64,000 nucleotides of DNA from Sipunculus nudus (lineage: Eukaryota > Annelida > Sipuncula > Golfingiida > Sipunculidae). Both the position numbers and the translations under genes were made by a program. The DNA lies in the NCBI GenBank assembly GCA_026874595.1, contig CM049317.1, forward strand, positions 43,424,401 to 43,488,400. Direction: 5' to 3'. The notes under the pieces were generated by a model that made no database searches, had not been told where the DNA came from, and was given only the letters and a program-made list of their open reading frames with translations. Below are positions 24,092 to 36,592 of the stretch, in pieces (position 1 is the first letter of the stretch; every line of letters starts with the position of its first letter).

Positions 24092-25828
24092 ACTAGACAT
24101 TTCTTGGCACCGCAGGTGCCAGAGTATCCCCAGACATAGTAGGCCCCCCCTTTAAGAATAGAACCTATTTTTAGCAGCATATACTGACACTTGGCATATT
24201 AATTGTTTCTTCCATCTAAAAATCCAGAATCTTGTTGAAGATATTGGTCCTGTGACCTTGATCTTTTTAAAGATGTGTCCTGTGACCTTGACCTTTGACC
24301 TCATGACCCCAAAATCAATTTGGGTCTTGCTTTTCCAATGGGACATATGCAAGTCAAGTTTGAAATCTATACATCAATAAAGCAGGAATTATCATCCAGA
24401 AACTAATTTGTTTGGACAGATGGCTCCTGTGACCTTCACCTTTGACCTTGTGACCTCAAAATTGATAGTGTTCTTCCTCTTTTGGCAGGAGAACTATATG
24501 TGCAAGATGAAAGATCTGAGATGAAATGTTTGGCTGAAAATGCATCCACATCTTTTTAAAGATGTGACCTTGACCTTTAACCTCATGATCCCAAAATCAA
24601 TTTTGTTCTTGCTTTTCCAATAGGTCAAATACAAGTCAAGTTTGAAATCCATACATCAAAAAAAGCAGGAATTATCATCCAGAAACTAATTTTTGGACAG
24701 ATGGCTCCTGTGACCTTCACCTTTGACCGTGTGACCTCAAAATTGATAGGGGTCTTCCACTCTTGGCAGGTGAACTATATGTGCAAGATGAAAGATCTGA
24801 GATGAAATGTTTGACTGAAAATCAACCACAATCTTTTTAAAGATGTGTCCTGTGACCTTGACCTTTGACCTCATGACCCAAAAATCAACTGGAGTCTTGC
24901 TTTTTCAATGGGGCATATATAAGTCAAGTTTGAAATCCATACATCAATAAAAGCAGGAATTATCATCCAGAAACAAATTTTTGGACAGGTAGCTCCTGTG
25001 GCCTTGACCTTTGACCTTGTGACCCCAAAATTTATATTGATCATCCACTATTGGCAAGTGAGCTATATATTCAAGATGGAAGACCTGGGATGAAAGTTTG
25101 GCTTAAAATGCATCCACAGTATCTTTTAAGATGACAGTCCAGAAGATGAAAGACCTTGACCTTTGACCTCATGACCCTAGAACCTATAGGGTTCTTACTT
25201 TAGTGGTGGGCCATACATAAGTCATGTTTGAAATCCATATGGCTATCAACACTGGAGAAATCATAAGAAGTGTGGGATTTTCACCATATATGGCAATATT
25301 CAAGGTCAAGGCCACTATCATAGGAAAGGTCATAACCCAAATATAAATAAACATCATCCCATAACCCATACCTATGTATATGCATAATATAAAAGAAATC
25401 TGTCCATTAGTTTTTGACTTATAATGCTCACAGTACTGTAAGGTGGCAATTTTGGGGGTATTAAACGGCACGAAAACAAGTAAAGAATAATAGGTGGCGC
25501 CACCAGTTTCTGAAACATGACAACCCTATCCATGATCTTCCATCAACCTGATTTTGGGATAAATCCATGCAAGATTTCTTGAGATATTAAAGAATTTGTG
25601 ATTTTCCCCAAAATTGGACCTATTCAAGGTCAAGGACACTCTGCTAGTAAAGGTCATGACCTCATTTTAAATAGGCGTCGTCCTCTTACCCATATCTATA
25701 CATATGCCAAGTTTGGTAAAGTTCCGTGAAATATTTTTTGGGTTATCGCGCCAACAAGATTTATATGCGGCGGCGGCGGGACCGGTATGAAAACATAGTA
25801 TCCCCCGACTTTGTCTGGGGATACAATA
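24092..25828 (+). mobile_element. F2 repeat, complete copy
   Basis: It starts ACTAGACATTTCTTGGCACC with the hairpin GGCACC-GCA-GGTGCC followed by GTATCCCCAGAC. It ends in a hairpin whose 3' arm is GTCTGGGGATAC, the exact inverse of the 5' motif, then AATA. The body has repeated GTGACCTTGACCTTTGACCT blocks about 300 bp apart (near 24,250, 24,560 and 24,850). It serves as the intact reference for the split copy at 45,259-57,975. It is non-coding. Confidence 0.85.
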
Positions 25829-26923
25829 AATGCTGAAAAACTGGTGCAAGGCTAGATGTAACAGCATCACACAGCTAACATATATGGTAAAATGACTCAA
25901 TTCAATCTCAATAATTCAGCCAAAAATCATTCAAGTGGAACCATTAATGACAATTATTATAAGAATTATTGTAGGGATTATTCTTGTAAAATATTTAACA
26001 AACTGGCTTCAGTGGGATAAGTTGAAAAATGTTTCACAGGTTTATAACTCATATAGGACAATACAGCAAACTGGCTAAGTTCAGCTTCCCGTAACTCAGT
26101 TAAAAAGCACTGAACCAAAACCATTTGAACAAACTTTAATTATCAACATCTGAGGATAATTAATGTGTGAGATTTAAGAATTTGGCCCAGTGGTTTTTGA
26201 GAAGAAGATCTTTGTAGCCACTGAGCTAAAATGGCATATGACTAAATTTAGCTTCCCATAACTTAGCCAAAAGTCACTGAAAAGAGACCATTTGAACAAA
26301 CTTCAGAAAGCACTACCCTAGGATCATTTCTGTGGGATATTAAACATTTTGGCCATATGGTTTCAGAGAAGAAGTCTTTTATAGCCCTCAGTGTGATACA
26401 GGCACTGATGACCCTGTACAAAAAAGGCCGATGCAGGTGGCGCTACCAATACCTCAATTTAAGATATGACCTATGTGACCAAAATTGGCATAAAATTTGG
26501 TGATGATAGCTACAGCCGTTTCTGAGATTTCAATTTTAACATGCTTTCTTGCACAGTTAACAAAGTTCAGCCTCCTGTATCTTGGCCAAAAATCTCCGAA
26601 CTTGAACCATTCGAACAAACTTGAGAAAGCTTGTTCCACCTGGGATCATTTCTGTGAAATATTGGACAATTTGGCTGGCCAGTGTTGGAGAAGAGGATTT
26701 TTAAAAACTTTTTTAGCTTTTTTCCCTATAAAATCAAAGAAAATGCAGTAAGACAAAAAAAAACAAAATCCGATATAGTTTTTTGGATAACTGATTTTTT
26801 GCAAAAAAATTGATGATGCAAGCTCCTGCTGTTTTTGAGATAACTATGGTTAACGTACAGACGACGCACGACACACGACAGACGATGACACACCATTGCA
26901 TAAGCTCACAGGTTCACTAAAAA
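25829..26923 (+). mobile_element. F4 3' segment
   Basis: The sequence contains repeated AACTCAGCCAAAAATCACTG and CCATTTGAACAAACTT phrases, a TTAACGTACAGACGACG stretch, and ends ATAAGCTCACAGGTTCACTA. Related 3' segments end at 38,595, about 39,905, 42,463 and 43,186. It is non-coding. Confidence 0.7.
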
Positions 26924-27039
26924 GTTTGATGGACATACAGATGATGCATGTATTAATTATTGATGTTATGATCTTGTGAAAAACTCCTTGATGCTGAGTT
27001 ACAAGTTTCTATGTCAAAATGTTACAACTTCTGATAATC

Positions 27040-27803
27040 TGACTTATAGGGTAAATAATCACATTCTTTCACATAGCTCACAGAACTTAGGTTGCAGTGA
27101 CCTTGTTTTGGATGTCAAAGGAGACATTACAATGATCTCCCTTTAAATAAATAAAGACATTTCTAGGTCCAACAGTTATGATTTGTGCCCTATCTGACTT
27201 TCTGAGTGCTCAAAATTGGGTATTATGCCTAAAGCTGACCAGAATATAGGTCACAGTGACCTATATTTAGGATTCAAAGGAGACTTGCAAAGAACCTCCC
27301 TGGTGAATATCAGAAGGTACGATGTCCAACATTTATTGTCCTGCATGACTGTCTGGGTGCTCATTTTTATATTTTCGGCCAGTCACTTGCAGAATATAGG
27401 TCACCAGGACCTAGTTTCATGTTTCTAAGGAGATTTGCAGAGAAATTTTTTTTGTCCTGCCTGACTATGTGTGTGCTCATAATCATATTTTTGGCCAGTC
27501 ACTTGCAGAATATAGGTGACCATGACCTAGTTTCAGGTTTCTAAGGAGATTTGCCAAGAACCTCCTTGGATGTTGTGTCAGTAGATTCTAGGCCTAATGG
27601 TTACAATTTGTGCAAGGGGCTGTGAGTCTGGGTGCTCAAAATATTTTTTTTGGCCAGTAGCTCCCAGGATAGAGGTGACCTAATTTCATGTTTTCAAGGA
27701 CATTTACCCAGGACCTCCCTGAATGTCACATTAGAAGATTCTAGGCTATATGGATACAATTTGTGTCCTATATGACTCTCTGGGCATTCAAAATCATGTT
27801 GAA
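27040..27803 (+). repeat. Diverged ~150-bp tandem repeats
   Basis: Four to five diverged units contain AATATAGGTCAC, CCTAG(T)TTCA and AAGGAGATTTGC (near 27,090, 27,245, 27,395, 27,510 and 27,670). They lie between an F4 end and an F3 start. No coding potential was recognised. Confidence 0.6.
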
Positions 27804-30653
27804 ACTAGAATACGGGTAGTCAACAAGCGACTACTTGTATCCGCCTAAATCAGAGTGAAGTGAGGCATGGATTGAGTGGCAAGGGGAAATAGAGTGAAGT
27901 ATTGCATATTAGCATGGATGTCTGCAGCCAAATTGTGTATGTACTTTGCGCCACCTACCACAAAATCCAGAAAGCCGTCCAAGTTGTATACATATGCAAA
28001 ATTTAAGGCAGATAAGTCAAACCACTACATGTAAATGAGTGATTTTTGCCCTTGGCAGACAAACAGATGGACGCTGTGCAAAAAAGGGTTGCAGGTGGCG
28101 CCACCAGTTTAGCGTATGATAAAGAGCTATGTGAGAACTATACACATGCAAAACTTTGGCCAAATCGGTCAAACGGTTCCCAAGATATGAGCTTTGATAT
28201 CTGCTGCATAAACCAGAATGCAGGTGGCGCCACCTGTCATAAAATCAAGAGAGCTGTCGGGGATGTATAAACTTGCAAAATTTTAGGCAGATATGTCAAA
28301 CCACTGCCGAGATATGAGTGATTTTATCCCATGGCAGACAAACAGACGGGAGCTGTGCAAAAATGGCTGCAGGTGGCACCACCAGTTTTGAATATGATAA
28401 AGAGCTATGTGAGATTTATACACATGCAAAATTTTGGCCCAATCGGTCAAATGGTTCCCGAGATATGAGCTTGGATGTCTGCAGCGTAAACTTGAATGTA
28501 GGTGGCGCCACCCGTCATAAAATCAGAAAAGCTATCCAGGATGTATAAGCATGCCAAATTTCAGGTGAATTAGTCAAACCACTGCAGAGAAATGAGTGAT
28601 TTTAACCGAAGGCAGACGAACAGATGGACACTGTGCAAACATGGTTGCAGGTGGCGCCACCATTTTTTGTGTATGTTATAAAGCTCTCCAAGGGCTACAT
28701 TTGTGCAAAAAAATTTTCCTGATCGGTCAAACGGTTCCCGAGATATGAGCTTGGATGTCTGCAGCGTAAACGTGAATGTAGGTGGTGCCACCTGTCATAA
28801 AATCAGAGGAGCTATCCAGGATGTATACGCAGCCCAAATTTCAGGTGAATTAGTCAAGTCACTGCAGAGATATGAGTGATTTTAACACAAGGCAGACAAA
28901 CAGATGGACTCTGTGCAAACTTGGTTGCAGGTGGCGCCACCATTTTTTGCGTATGTTATAAAGCTCTCCAAGGGCTACATTTGTGCAAAAAATTTTTCCT
29001 GATCGGTCAAACGGTTCCCGAGATATGAGCTTGGATGTCTGCAGCGTAAACGTGAATGTAGGTGGTGCCACCTGTCATAAAATCAGAGGAGCTATCCAGT
29101 ATGTATATGCAGCCCAAATTTCAGGTGAATTAGTCAAGTCACTGCAGAGATATGAGTGATTTTAACACAAGGCAGACAAACAGATGGACTCTGTGCAAAC
29201 ATGGTTGCAGGTGGCGCCACCATTTTTTGTGTATGTTATAAAGCTCTCCAAGGGCTACATTTGTGCAAAAAAATTTTCCTGATCGGTCAAACGGTTCCCA
29301 ATAAAAGAGCTTGGATGTCTGCAGCGTAAACGTGAATGTAGGTGGTGCCACCTGTCATAAAATCAGAGGAGCTATCCAGGATGTATACGCAGCCCAAATT
29401 TCAGGTGAATTAGTCAAGTCACTGCAGAGATATGAGTGATTTTAACACAAGGCAGACAAACAGATGGACTCTGTGCAATTATGGTTGCAGGTGGCACCAC
29501 CATTTTTTGTGTATGTTATAAAGCTATCCAAGGGCTACATTTGTGCAAAAAAATTTTCCTGATCGGTCAAACGGTTCCCGAGATATGAGCTTGGATGTCT
29601 GCAGCGTAAACGTGAATGTAGGTGGTGCCACCTGTCATAAAATCAGAGGAGCTATCCAGTATGTATATGCAGCCCAAATTTCAGGTGAATTAGTCAAGTC
29701 ACTGCAGAGATATGAGTGATTTTAACACAAGGCAGACAAACAGATGGACTCTGTGCAAACTTGGTTGCAGGTGGCGCCACCATTTTTTGCGTATGTTATA
29801 AAGCTCTCCAAGGGCTACATTTGTGCAAAAAATTTTTCCTGATCGGTCAAACGGTTCCCGAGATATGAGCTTGGATGTCTGCAGTTTAAGCGTGAATGTA
29901 GGTGGCGCCACCTGTCATAAAATCAGAAAAGCTATCCAGGATGTATACGCATGCCAAATTTCAGGTGAATTAGTCAAGTCACTGCAGAGATATGAGTGAT
30001 TTTAACCCAAGGCAGACGAACAGATGGACACTGTGCAATTATGGTTGCAGGTGGCACAACCATTTTTTGTGTATGTTATAAAGCTATCCAAGGGCTACAT
30101 TTGTGCAAAAAAATTTTCCTGATCGGTCAAACGGTTCCCAAGATATGAGCTTGGATGTCTGCAGCGTAAACGTGAATGAAGGTGGCGCCACCTGTCATAA
30201 AATCAGAAAAGCTATCCAGGATGTATACGCATGCCGAATTTCAGGTGAATTAGTCAAGTCACTGCAGAGATATGAGTGATTTTAACCCAAGGCAGACGAA
30301 CAGATGGACACTGTGCAAACATGGTTGCAGGTGGCGCCACCATTTTTTGTGTATGTTATAAAGCTCTCCAAGGGCTACATTTGTGCAAAAAAATTTTCCT
30401 GATCGGTCAAACGGTTCCCGAGATATGTGGGTTTATGTGTGGAAACAGATGCACAAACGGATGCAGAGCGCAGAGGAAAGGTCAGAGGTCAAAACAAAAT
30501 CTGGGCGCAGCAGTTCACATGTGACCCAAACATAATCCCGGGTTTCAGAAAATTCCGCCCAGCGGTTACGGAGGAGTTCTCCGGACACCTACGCGGCGGC
30601 GGCGTCCAGCTGAAAACATAGTATCCGCAAAACTCTGTTTTGGCGGATACAAT
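27804..30653 (+). mobile_element. F3 repeat, expanded copy carrying a 280-bp array
   Basis: It starts ACTAGAATACGGGTAGTCAA with a GTAGTC/GACTAC hairpin, then TTGTATCCGCC. It ends GTATCCGC...GCGGATACAATT at about 30,653, so the 5' motif and the 3' hairpin arm are inverted copies. The interior has been amplified into a 280-bp tandem array. No protein-coding function is supported. Confidence 0.85.
28095..30440 (+). repeat. 280-bp tandem array with paired GGTGGCGCCACC palindromes
   Basis: The motif GTGGCGCCACCATTTTTTG or its variants begins at 28,651, 28,931, 29,211, 29,491, 29,771, 30,051 and 30,331, spaced exactly 280 apart. Two older units start at 28,095 and 28,373 (spacing 278). Each unit has two palindromic boxes about 140 bases apart, so it is itself a diverged dimer. 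Identical ~70-codon minus-strand open frames arise from the repetition and are not genes. Confidence 0.95.
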
Positions 30654-31757
30654 TATATATAAGCCTATTGTTTTAGCATATCCACTTTTTCCATTAATAG
30701 TTTTTATCTGATTCATTTTTTTATTTACAAGTATTATAAATTTGTATTAAAAAAACTGAAATATAAGTTAAAATATTAGAATTCTAAGTTGCAATCATTA
30801 TATATCCAGAGTGTAGCTCATATGGGGCATATTATGCATACACATCTATTTTATTATTTTTAAATCAAATGTTTAAACTGAATTTAAAAGAAAATAATGC
30901 CACAACATGGCATCTACAAGATTATTCCTTGAATACCTATTAAAAAGTTTTGTACATTGGAGTTTTCAGTACATACTTAATTTTATTCACCGAAATAAAA
31001 TAAAAGATTCAGTAAATTTGATAAAATAAAAACACCTTTTCAAATAAAGTATACACACTGTTGGTTGAATGAGGGACAAACAATATCATTATGCTAATTA
31101 CAATCTCAGCTATAATTAATTACTGGAATTAATAGTCAATTTCACACCTGGTGAAGTTTTACTCTTCTGAAGTAAAGCATCTGATGAACATCCACACTTT
31201 CATAGCAATTAATCACTTTGTGGACACAATCAAATGTGCACTTTAATCATTGTAACCCTGGTGGTACAATACAAAATCTAAAATGTAGTACAGCCAAGCA
31301 TAAAATAAAATACAGAAAATTATAACATTCATCTAGTTTATGCACCAGCGGGGGGGGGGGGGGGGTGGGGATGAGTGCAGGGAAGAGGGGAAGCCTGCTA
31401 GTAGTGGCCAAGCTAAGCCAAGGTCAGCTGCCTGGGCAGGGTTGCATAATGCAAGTGAAGGCTGTACTACTAGGTGGGCTAGATGTAAACACCACTTGAC
31501 ATGGTGTATGAAAACTTGAATAAAAGCTACTCTTTTCAAACAATTCCTTTGAAACAAACACCACTTGACATGGTGTATGAAAACTTGAATAAAAGCTACT
31601 CTTTTCAAACAATTCCTTTGAAATTTCAGATTTTAAAAGATTAAATCATTATGTAAATATGCTGTGAAAATTAAATCAACAGTGCTTACAGCGAAAAAAC
31701 GTTCCATTGCCAAAGTTTGACAAAATTTAAGGTATTGATTTTTTATTTATGCTAATA

Positions 31758-32974
31758 CAGTCAAGTCTCATTATAACGGGGTCCGTTACAACGGAAGACT
31801 CAAGTTACAGACAAATCTCTGGGGAAGGAATGAGTGATAGTTAAAATTGGCTTCGATATAACGGAAAACTCGAGTTCCAGATCCGAACGGACTTACATGA
31901 AACAAATTGACCCTAGCCGATATAGTCAGAATCGTTACAACGAACTTGAGTGGCGGCGGTCAGGTCCAAGTTTCCCAAGTTGTTTGATCTTTGTCAAACC
32001 CAGCCGACAATGACTGGGTAATTAATACATGATAGGGCTTGTTTTCTCACCCAGGCCTTGGTCAAGTGGTTATGTCACCGCTGTTTACTCTCTGTCTCGA
32101 TTGAGTGCACCCGTGTTCACATCTCAACAGTCTCCGATATCCTGAGCGCAGCAGACTAGTGGTCAGGTGTCACCACCGATTCAAGGCAGCTGATCCGATT
32201 TTGCAGGGGGAAGCATGGAGAACTGGAGAAGACACTCTTCATGTGGGTGACTGACAAGCAAACACATGGGGCTGCCATCAACAAAAAAATGCTTGTTTTG
32301 CCAGGCGCCACACCAGAAAACCAAGGGTATCCCGAAGAGAACGACACTTGCTTCGTCCAGGCACAGGAGGCAGACATCAGGAGTCTTGGTATGGAAACGC
32401 CACTGGGAGCGGAGCAGTACGCCGCGGTCGATTCAGCTGCAGAAACTGAAGCCGAGATAGACGATGCAAGTATTCTGTCCATCGTCGGAGCAACAGGGGA
32501 CCAGGTGGAGGCTGGTGACATAGACGGAGACGTGAATGATTCTCCGGTCGAATATGTAATGAGGGCTGATGCCAGAGATGGTCTGCAAGCCGAGATCAGG
32601 TTCTTCAAACAGCAACCAGACGCCGCGGATAGGGCTTACATACTGGAGAATCTTTTGCATGCCGCCACAGTGCTGAATTCACCATTACAGATGTAAACAG
32701 GCTAGCATCTTGGATTTTTTCACTACAGAATTTGTCAACAGATTATGTACATTAAAGTTGTAAGGTTTGTTTTGTATATATGTTCATTATGTAATAAACA
32801 CGTTTTATTTGATTTGAACTTTTAGGATGAATGTTCACGTGTGCATTGGTGCTTTTATCAATTTTCTGCCATGCAACATAAAAAGCATATTCCAAAATTT
32901 CATTACAACGGAAATTCGATTTACAGAACTAATTCCCATGGAACAAACATGTTCACTATAACGAGACTTGACTG
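31758..32974 (+). mobile_element. pogo/Tigger-like DNA transposon, internally deleted
   Basis: The element begins CAGTCAAGTCTCATTATAAC and ends with the near-perfect inverse (ATAACGAGACTTGACTG), flanked on both sides by TA. Undisturbed F1 copies (for example 14,225-14,245) read GCTAATAACTTG, which is the empty site with a single TA. Terminal repeats starting CAGT and a TA duplication are typical of the Tc1/mariner-pogo group. At 1,217 bp it is far shorter than an autonomous member. It retains both ends of the transposase gene and an AATAAA at 32,793. Confidence 0.9.
32100..32696 (+). pseudogene. pogo-like transposase remnant (DNA-binding part plus C-terminus)
   Basis: The frame shows HISTVSDILSAAD (the end of a first helix-turn-helix), an in-frame TAG at 32,157-32,159, then FCRGKHGELEKTLFMWVTDK and THGAAINKKM, which resembles the CENP-B-type second DNA-binding domain. 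It then passes without any DDE catalytic core into an acidic segment and the C-terminal DGLQAEIRFFKQQPDAADRA type tail found in Tigger-like transposases. The stop is at 32,694-32,696. The catalytic domain of about 200 residues is therefore missing, so this copy could bind termini at best. From the ATG at 32,241 an uninterrupted 151-codon frame remains. Confidence 0.7.
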
Positions 32975-33052
32975 TAACTTGAAAAATTTGCAAAATTCAT
33001 ATCTAATTTGGGGTAATTAATTAATTAACTTACAGTCAGCTGAGCTAAAAAG

Positions 33053-33690
33053 TCCAACCGAAATCCAAAAACTAGACCGGCTGGGTAATCCCCAACAAAG
33101 AATTTTTTTAAGGAAGGCCTAAACAGTGGCACCTGGCATCGGTTGAATATATTATTTATAAGAGAATCTTGCAAAATTAGCATAGACCTGGAGAATTTAT
33201 GGAGTATTTTAACGCCATCCCGCTTATATTTTGCATCTCATTAGAAAACTCTCTGCTAATGCAGCTCCCTGATAGTTCACAAATAATAAGTTTAATAAGT
33301 CCTCCGTTCTCACATCTACCATGTCATATTCAGTTACATACGGAAGTTATTTGGGAACGCTGACTCATTATATGAATCGCGGAATGTGGTAAAAAATGGA
33401 AGAATAATTTTAACCTGTAACATAAAGGCATTCTTGAAAGAAAACAATCATTATGATGTAATCGATAGTTGCCTTTGGAAATTGAGCGCTTGAAAGTGTC
33501 AGCAAACTGACTGACTTTCGATAAAACTCGATGATCGGCCCACCACTAGTTATGAAGTATGTGCAAGACACTTTGCATGATAGAGATATTTAGATGAACA
33601 TGATAATGATCTGATGGTGAGCAAGGTACTTGTATACCCACAAAAATCACACTTTCATTACTGAAGATTTCAAAGAGCTGGAACTGGACT
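33053..33690. other. Unassigned intron sequence
   Basis: Between the end of the F1 fragment and the F4 start at about 33,691 no repeat family, exon or RNA gene was recognised. Confidence 0.4.
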
Positions 33691-34343
33691 TAATCTACAG
33701 GCCTAATGCGAACCTGTGCAATGGTTTATACACCAGGTATAATTCTTCAATGCTGGGCCATTACCTTTCAAGTAGGCCTAGATGTCTTGTATACAAAGAA
33801 GGTATCGGAGATGTATACATATGCCCAATTTCAGACTGATATCCTCTCCTCAGAAATTAGCAGGGACATACACTGTGCAAACATTATTGTAGGTGGCAAC
33901 ACCAGTCTTGTATATGACAACGCTATCACTTGTTTCTTTAGATGCACAAGATTTCCGCTGCCTCAGGAGTGTATCAGGGCCCAAATGATGGTCAAAATAG
34001 GTGGCTACACCAAAACCATTCCTATCCCAGCTATTGAAGAGAAGAACCACTGTACATAATTTGAATAAATTTGCTGATTTTCAGGAAAGTTTTCACCCAA
34101 AAACAAAAGTTTGATATAGGTTTGAAGAAAATTAGCCCACAAGGAAGTTGACACCCACAGCAATCCAATCCAAGATAATCCTAAGGGGAATCATTTTAAC
34201 AAATCTGCAGGAAAAAGGGCAATATTTAGGAAAGCTATCGTCCAGAAATGAAATTTTGCATTGCAAATCATTTTTTTTGCAGAAAGTTCCATGCTAACAA
34301 CAATAGGAGCAGCTGAGACATGAACCACCCTATGGTGAAGATT
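33691..34343 (+). mobile_element. F4 5' segment fragment
   Basis: CTACAGGCCTAATGCGAACC and the following ~250 bases match 21,001 and 35,041. From about 34,060 the sequence becomes F4-3'-like and decayed. Open frames here recur with the repeat and are not genes. Confidence 0.6.
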
Positions 34344-35040
34344 AACAAGGGACCCATGGATCACAGTGCTGAACTGTTATTTATGATCATAAAATTTGAT
34401 TTGGAAGAAGGGGTAGACAAATGTTAGTTTTTTGTGGTATTATAAGCAGATGAATGAGGATGGTTGGCATTTAACTCAAGTTATGTAAAGATTTTGACAA
34501 AATCCTTGGAGAGGGAAGAAGGCTGAGGTCATACATATTATTCCTATTATTTTTTATGGTGTCATTTGGAATACATTTTCGGCCATCCAACATCAGTCAT
34601 TGCAAGATAATTCCCTCTTACCTGTTTACTATAAAATTTCTTTTCCATTAATTTTTCTTAAAGTTGTTATTATAAACTAATAATTTTTTTAAATTCTTGT
34701 TTGTACATCTACTATAAGAGGTTGGTTGGACAGTTAGATCAAGCTAAAGCCACCCAAAAGCTGGCTGGCTGCAGAATTTGCCTCGCTTCAAGAATGCATA
34801 ATTGGCCTGAAAGGTCAACAAGAGACATATAGAGGGGTTTCAGAAAAGGCTAGGTGTGACATGGTCTCATAAAAGCTTTAATAAAAGCTACAGTTTTTTG
34901 TCAATTACTTTCACCTTTCACAATTGAGAAACCGAAATCCTTACGTGTGCATGTTATGAAAAAATTAAATCAACAGTGCTTACAGGGAAAAAATGTGCCA
35001 TGGCCAAATTTGGGCTAAATTTAAGGTACTGTGAATAACT
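34344..35040 (+). mobile_element. F1 5' segment
   Basis: It starts AACAAGGGACCCATGGATCA, runs through sequence shared with 60,720-61,130 (for example AGCCACCCAAAAGCTGGCTG), and is cut off where an F4 copy begins at 35,041. Confidence 0.7.
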
Positions 35041-36592
35041 AACAAGGCCTACAGGCCTAATGCGAACCTGTGCATTTGGAAATACATCAGGTATAATGCT
35101 TCAATGCTGGACCATTACTTCTCATGTATATGAACAATGCAAGTACTAAAAATAAGAAACAATAAAACAAACATCACTGCTGAAATACTGGCATGGGTGC
35201 ACACAACACAAAATGATTGTAGCTGGCACCACCAGTCTTGTATACAACAAAGCTATCAGAGATATATACATATGCCCAATTTTGACTGACATATCAAACC
35301 CCTCCTGAGGTATAGGCAGGAACACACAATGTGCAAAAATTAATGTAGGTGGCACCACCAGTCTTGTTTCAGACAAAGCTATTCGATATGTATAAATATG
35401 CCCAATTTCAGGCTGATATTTCAAATTCCTCTGTAGAAATAAGCAGACTCACACACTGTGCAAAATCCCTTGTAGGTTGCAACACCTGTCTTATGAATGA
35501 GAAAGCCATCAAAGACACAGAGACAGGTCAAAATATCAGGCCAATACATCAAACTTACCTTGAGTCCGATGCATGGGGCTGACGAAGCTTAGGCAAGAGA
35601 GGCAGTTGCCCTGAGTGAACTGTGACAAATTTGCTGGCTACTGCACTGAGTGAACTCATGACCTGCACCTGGCTAGAATGAGTGAACTTTTGACCTGTAC
35701 CTGGCTGCACTGAGTGCACTCTTGACCTGTTGCATAATCTGACACAGTTGGCAGTCTGTCAAAGCTATAAATAGATCGAGGATACCTTTGGTGCCAAATC
35801 TGAAGCACATGGCAGTCTGCCAACGCTATAAATAGAATGCAGCTACTGCACTGAGTGAACTCCTGACCTATACCTGGCTGCACTGAGTGAATTCTTGACC
35901 TGTTGCCTAATCTGATACAGTTGGCAGTCTGCCAAAGGTATAAATAGATCCAGACTGACCTTTGGCCTGTTGCCAAATCTGAAATAGTAGCCAGACCATT
36001 GCATAAGCTCACAGATTGGCTCCAAATGCAGCCCTGAGGGGCATGAAACCCATGAAGTGATCACATGGTGCCCATGAGGTGTTCAAATGGCACCCATGAG
36101 GTGATCACATGCCTTGTGCTTGGCTGCACTGATTGAACTCTTGACCTATATCTGGCTGCACTGAATGAACTCTTGATCTGTTGCCAAATCTGAAACAGTT
36201 TGTAGTTTCTCAACCTATTTAAAGATACATACACAATCTTGGCCTGTTGGTAAATCTGTTTACACATACTGAAAGACTTTGGCTAAATGTTTTTTTTTTC
36301 AAAGCTGACATATTCATAAACTTTTTATCAAAATATTTAGAATAATAAAAAATGCAGTCCTTTCATTGTTCCTTACAGGTCCAATAATTCTGCCAAAAAT
36401 TATTCAAGTAAACTTGAACAAAGGCCACCTACAAATAATTCTTGTGCAATGTTACAGAAGTTATAACTGAAACAATAATTTTGTAGAAGAACAGTTTTGC
36501 AGTCCTCAGTTTGAAAAAGACATAATAATGGCCATAAGACCAACTTAAGCTTTTCTGATATGATTGAAAGAACCTAGGATAGTTCTTTTGAA
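35041..36592 (+). mobile_element. F4 copy, 5' part and CTGCACTGAGTGAACTC repeats
   Basis: It starts AACAAGGCCTACAGGCCTAA. Three GGTGGCACCACC-like boxes occur at 35,220-35,360. From 35,640 to 36,190 the phrase CTGCACTGAGTGAACTC with TGACCTGTTGC repeats about six times, and a decayed 3' end (ATAAGCTCACAGATTGGCTC) lies near 36,010. It is non-coding. Confidence 0.65.

Larger units (their letters stand above)
30654..33052 (+). mobile_element. F1 fragment interrupted by a pogo-like element
   Basis: F1 interior sequence runs from 30,654 (including a G-run near 31,350) to 31,757, resumes at 32,975 with AACTTGAAAAATTTGCAAAA, and ends early at CAGTCAGCTGAGCTAAAAA near 33,052. A ~68-bp segment containing CACCACTTGACATGGTGTAT is duplicated in tandem at about 31,490-31,625. 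It is non-coding apart from the nested element. Confidence 0.75.

Noticed and set aside
28570-29911. Family of near-identical 70-codon minus-strand frames starting MAPPTFTF
   Set aside because: They are produced by the 280-bp array and show no conservation beyond the DNA repeat.
32156-32608. 150-codon minus-strand frame
   Set aside because: It is antisense to the pogo-like transposase remnant, which has recognisable DNA-binding and C-terminal motifs on the plus strand.
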